DNA from: a virus
Strand: one strand, 5' to 3'
DNA: 58,326 bases
Virus record (IMG/VR): IMGVR_UViG_3300035121_000011
Coordinates: 1 to 58,326 of that record
Shown: positions 56,641-58,326 of the stretch, in pieces
Position numbering within the stretch: the first letter of the stretch is position 1
How the letters are laid out: every line of letters starts with the position of its first letter
Notes under the pieces: model-generated
Told to the model about the DNA's origin: nothing
Database searches by the model: none
The model's input: only the letters and a program-made list of their open reading frames with translations
Made by a program: the position numbers and the translations under genes

Positions 56641-57360
56641 CTACAGTTGAGCGCGCGCGGTGAACGCGGGCGGCCGACAAGTCACAACCGGACCGTGGAA
56701 GTATTCCCCTCGCACGCCAGGAATGTTCAGCTTTGCCGTTGGCGCAAAGACATCGGTACTCATGGAAAGCGAGAGCGGCGCCACATCCTGGGTAATGCGG
56801 CACATCAAGCCGATTTGCGAATTGGTGGGCACCGGCAAATGCGCCAAGCCCGGCCCAGTCTCAACCTTTGCAATGAGCTCGAAGTTCATGACCGGCGCGC
56901 GGAGACTCCTGTTGTCCCATGCCACCACAATCGTTGCCCGCCAAGGTGTGTTGCGAAGCGCATTCCAAGGCATTGACTGGGTGACTTCCCCATTCCCCAA
57001 CTCAATGAACTGAGCGGGGACGCCGGAGGCCGTGACGTACACATACAGGCTGACCGGGATGCAGTACTCCAGGTTCCATTGCGATTGTGGCTTATCGGCG
57101 GCCACGCTGATGGAGTCAACCTTCAGCGTATACACCGCATAATCAAAGCCCTTTGGGACCATTCCGCCCGGTACCTTGACGGGCGTGTCATCCGGGAATG
57201 GTTGCTGCTGCTGGCATCCACCGGGCGCCGGCGCTGAGTGCAATTGACCATACGGATTGAACCAAGTGTGGATCGGGCCGGGATCGCTGCCCGGCTGCTT
57301 AGTGCAAGCAACCATCGTTGCTAGCAATGCGAGTGCTGCCATGATCGCCCGAACTTTCAT
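56641..57360 (-). CDS. Predicted lipoprotein, 239 aa
   Basis: MKVRAIMAALALLATMVAC is a signal peptide ending in a near-lipobox. A Pro/Gly/Gln region (APGGCQQQQPFPDD) precedes a beta-rich domain (GFDYAVYTLKVDSISVAAD; EYCIPVSLYVYVTASGVP), resembling the extracytoplasmic domains of actinobacterial lipoproteins. The beta pattern is similar to its neighbour at 56116. Unknown role. Confidence 0.7.
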   Translation of the reverse strand: MKVRAIMAALALLATMVACTKQPGSDPGPIHTWFNPYGQLHSAPAPGGCQQQQPFPDDTPVKVPGGMVPKGFDYAVYTLKVDSISVAADKPQSQWNLEYCIPVSLYVYVTASGVPAQFIELGNGEVTQSMPWNALRNTPWRATIVVAWDNRSLRAPVMNFELIAKVETGPGLAHLPVPTNSQIGLMCRITQDVAPLSLSMSTDVFAPTAKLNIPGVRGEYFHGPVVTCRPPAFTARAQL

Positions 57361-57366
57361 TGATCC

Positions 57367-57894
57367 CTACCAACCCTCAAATTTGGGCCTGCCCGACGGT
57401 GGCGCCGCTTTGCTGCGGCGCGTCTTCGGTTTAGTCTCCTCCTCCGGCGGAGTTGGCGCTGGTGGATCCTCTGGCGAATCTTCGCTGCCGAATTCCTCAG
57501 CTAGCATCTTCTGCCATTTTGGCGTCTCAATGCTTAGATCCACGCCGGCCCGGATTCCGGCCCGGTCCATCACCTGTGCAGCGGCGCGAATCCGAACCTC
57601 TGGCGCGATGCGCTCATCCAGCGCTATGTTCTCAAGCGCAATTGCGATATTGTGAGTCGCCAGCGCGAGTTGCTTCTTCGCGGCGGCTATGACTTGCGGC
57701 GCGTTACCGCCGTGGGAGGCGCAAACATCACTACCAATGCTAGCCCAGTTTCCACAAGGTTGGTATTGGCGCCTACCATCTTCGTCCAGGATTGGCTGCC
57801 CACGAATGGCCTTGTCGTGGTGATTGCGATCGTGCCGCTTGACGGACTTGCCCTTACACTTGATTTTCTGCCTTTCCGGGCCGCCAGTAGTCAC
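57367..57894 (-). CDS. Terminase small subunit-like protein, 175 aa
   Basis: GTG 57894 is preferred for GGAGGT seven bases upstream. Contains WASIGSDVCASHGGNAPQ followed by AAKKQLALATHNIAIALENI; the C-x-HGG-x-PQ segment plus helix is characteristic of actinophage small terminase/HTH proteins near the start of the genome. Expected to recognise the packaging site. Basic tail with KTRRSKAAPPSGRP. Confidence 0.68.
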   Translation of the reverse strand: MTTGGPERQKIKCKGKSVKRHDRNHHDKAIRGQPILDEDGRRQYQPCGNWASIGSDVCASHGGNAPQVIAAAKKQLALATHNIAIALENIALDERIAPEVRIRAAAQVMDRAGIRAGVDLSIETPKWQKMLAEEFGSEDSPEDPPAPTPPEEETKPKTRRSKAAPPSGRPKFEGW

Positions 57895-57929
57895 TATCGC
57901 CACCTCCCACACAACCGATAGGTCTAACG

Positions 57930-58316
57930 CTAATCGCTTGGGACACCCTCGACCGCCGAACCTCCCACGGTATAGGCCGCCAGATCGGTACGGACTAAAC
58001 CGGCTGGGTTTCCGCTGCCGTCCTGAACCGCCGCGAGGCTATCCCGAACCGTAGCAAGCAACTCTTCCATGGCCCGCAGATCAGCAAACCTATCCCGCTC
58101 ACTCCACACTCTCAAGGATAACTGGATCTGCTCCTGGCACCACAGCAATACCTCAACGCGCCCAGCAAGCCGGCCGGCAGTCACAGACGCCTCATCCAGC
58201 CCACCCAATACATCCCCAACATTACCCGCCACTCGGGCGGCGACAAGCGAGGCATCAGCCCCATCCGCGCCAGCGGCCGAGACGGACAATTCACCGTCAG
58301 CATTCAAGTCCGTCAT
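57930..58316 (-). CDS. Hypothetical protein, 128 aa, frame continues across the window ends
   Basis: The window-internal ATG 58316 gives MTDLNADGELSVSAAGADGA, an Ala/Gly/Val-rich helix-forming sequence (QEQIQLSLRVWSERDRFADL). It has only a weak ribosome site, and the frame is open upstream to the right edge. Joined to the left edge, it becomes the C-terminal part of a protein starting at 95. Lies just before the small terminase gene. Confidence 0.6.
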   Translation of the reverse strand: MTDLNADGELSVSAAGADGADASLVAARVAGNVGDVLGGLDEASVTAGRLAGRVEVLLWCQEQIQLSLRVWSERDRFADLRAMEELLATVRDSLAAVQDGSGNPAGLVRTDLAAYTVGGSAVEGVPSD

Positions 58317-58317
58317 A

Positions 58318-58326
58318 ACGTCACCA
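58318..58326. repeat. Right copy of 9-bp terminal direct repeat
   Basis: Same acgtcacca as positions 1-9. See the left copy for interpretation. It lies two bases upstream of the ATG of the last gene, close to the small terminase gene. Confidence 0.6.

Overview
This window looks like a complete, or circularly opened, genome of a lytic siphovirus infecting an actinobacterium (Streptomyces-type host likely; genus not provable from sequence alone). The reasons are the classic order terminase, portal, MuF, scaffold, capsid, connectors, tail, tape measure, minor tail and lysis; moderately high GC; GTG/TTG starts; Streptomyces-like -10 boxes; FNIII tail proteins; and a Ser/Thr/Pro-linked exported protein. 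Every convincing gene is on the minus strand, so transcription runs from the right end (58 kb) to the left end. I saw no integrase, excisionase, repressor or CRISPR array.

Layout in the direction of transcription. 58.3-54.9 kb: a gene that reads across the window ends, the small terminase, two lipoproteins and an exported beta-helix protein. 54.9-44 kb: small accessory genes, large terminase, portal, MuF minor head protein, scaffold, decoration protein, major capsid protein and head-tail connectors. 44-32 kb: major tail protein, the two tail-assembly chaperone frames with a candidate +1 frameshift at TTT-CGT, a 998-residue tape measure, minor tail proteins, a VanY-like endolysin and three membrane proteins that form the lysis module. 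32-26.5 kb: a run of small unknown genes, most preceded by a recurring leader (promoter-like boxes, a hairpin with an AGCGAG loop, then GAGAGAGGGA). 26.5-18 kb: DUF6011 protein, tiny membrane protein, zinc ribbons, SNF2 helicase, an unusual tRNA-like gene, Cas4/RecB-like nuclease, RecA/Sak4-like ATPase and a DUF669/SSB-like protein. 18-4 kb: a dense nucleotide-metabolism block (FAD protein, HAD nucleotidase, SDR, DUF1599-like protein, UDG, dCMP deaminase, two MazG-like proteins, ThyX-like protein), a DNA polymerase III alpha subunit split into PHP and polymerase genes, and a RuvC-like resolvase. 3.3-0 kb: primase-polymerase/helicase, a 245-bp AT-rich non-coding island, and three small genes.

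The replication set (split DnaE, PrimPol-D5 helicase, SNF2 helicase, Sak4-like ATPase, SSB-like protein, Cas4-like nuclease, RuvC) appears nearly self-sufficient. The nucleotide genes would steer the dNTP pool toward dTMP and may support a modified pyrimidine, which is a hypothesis. Genes are tightly packed, commonly with ATGA or TAATG overlaps. Several real-looking genes of 25-58 codons, mostly single-span membrane proteins, lie exactly between such overlaps.
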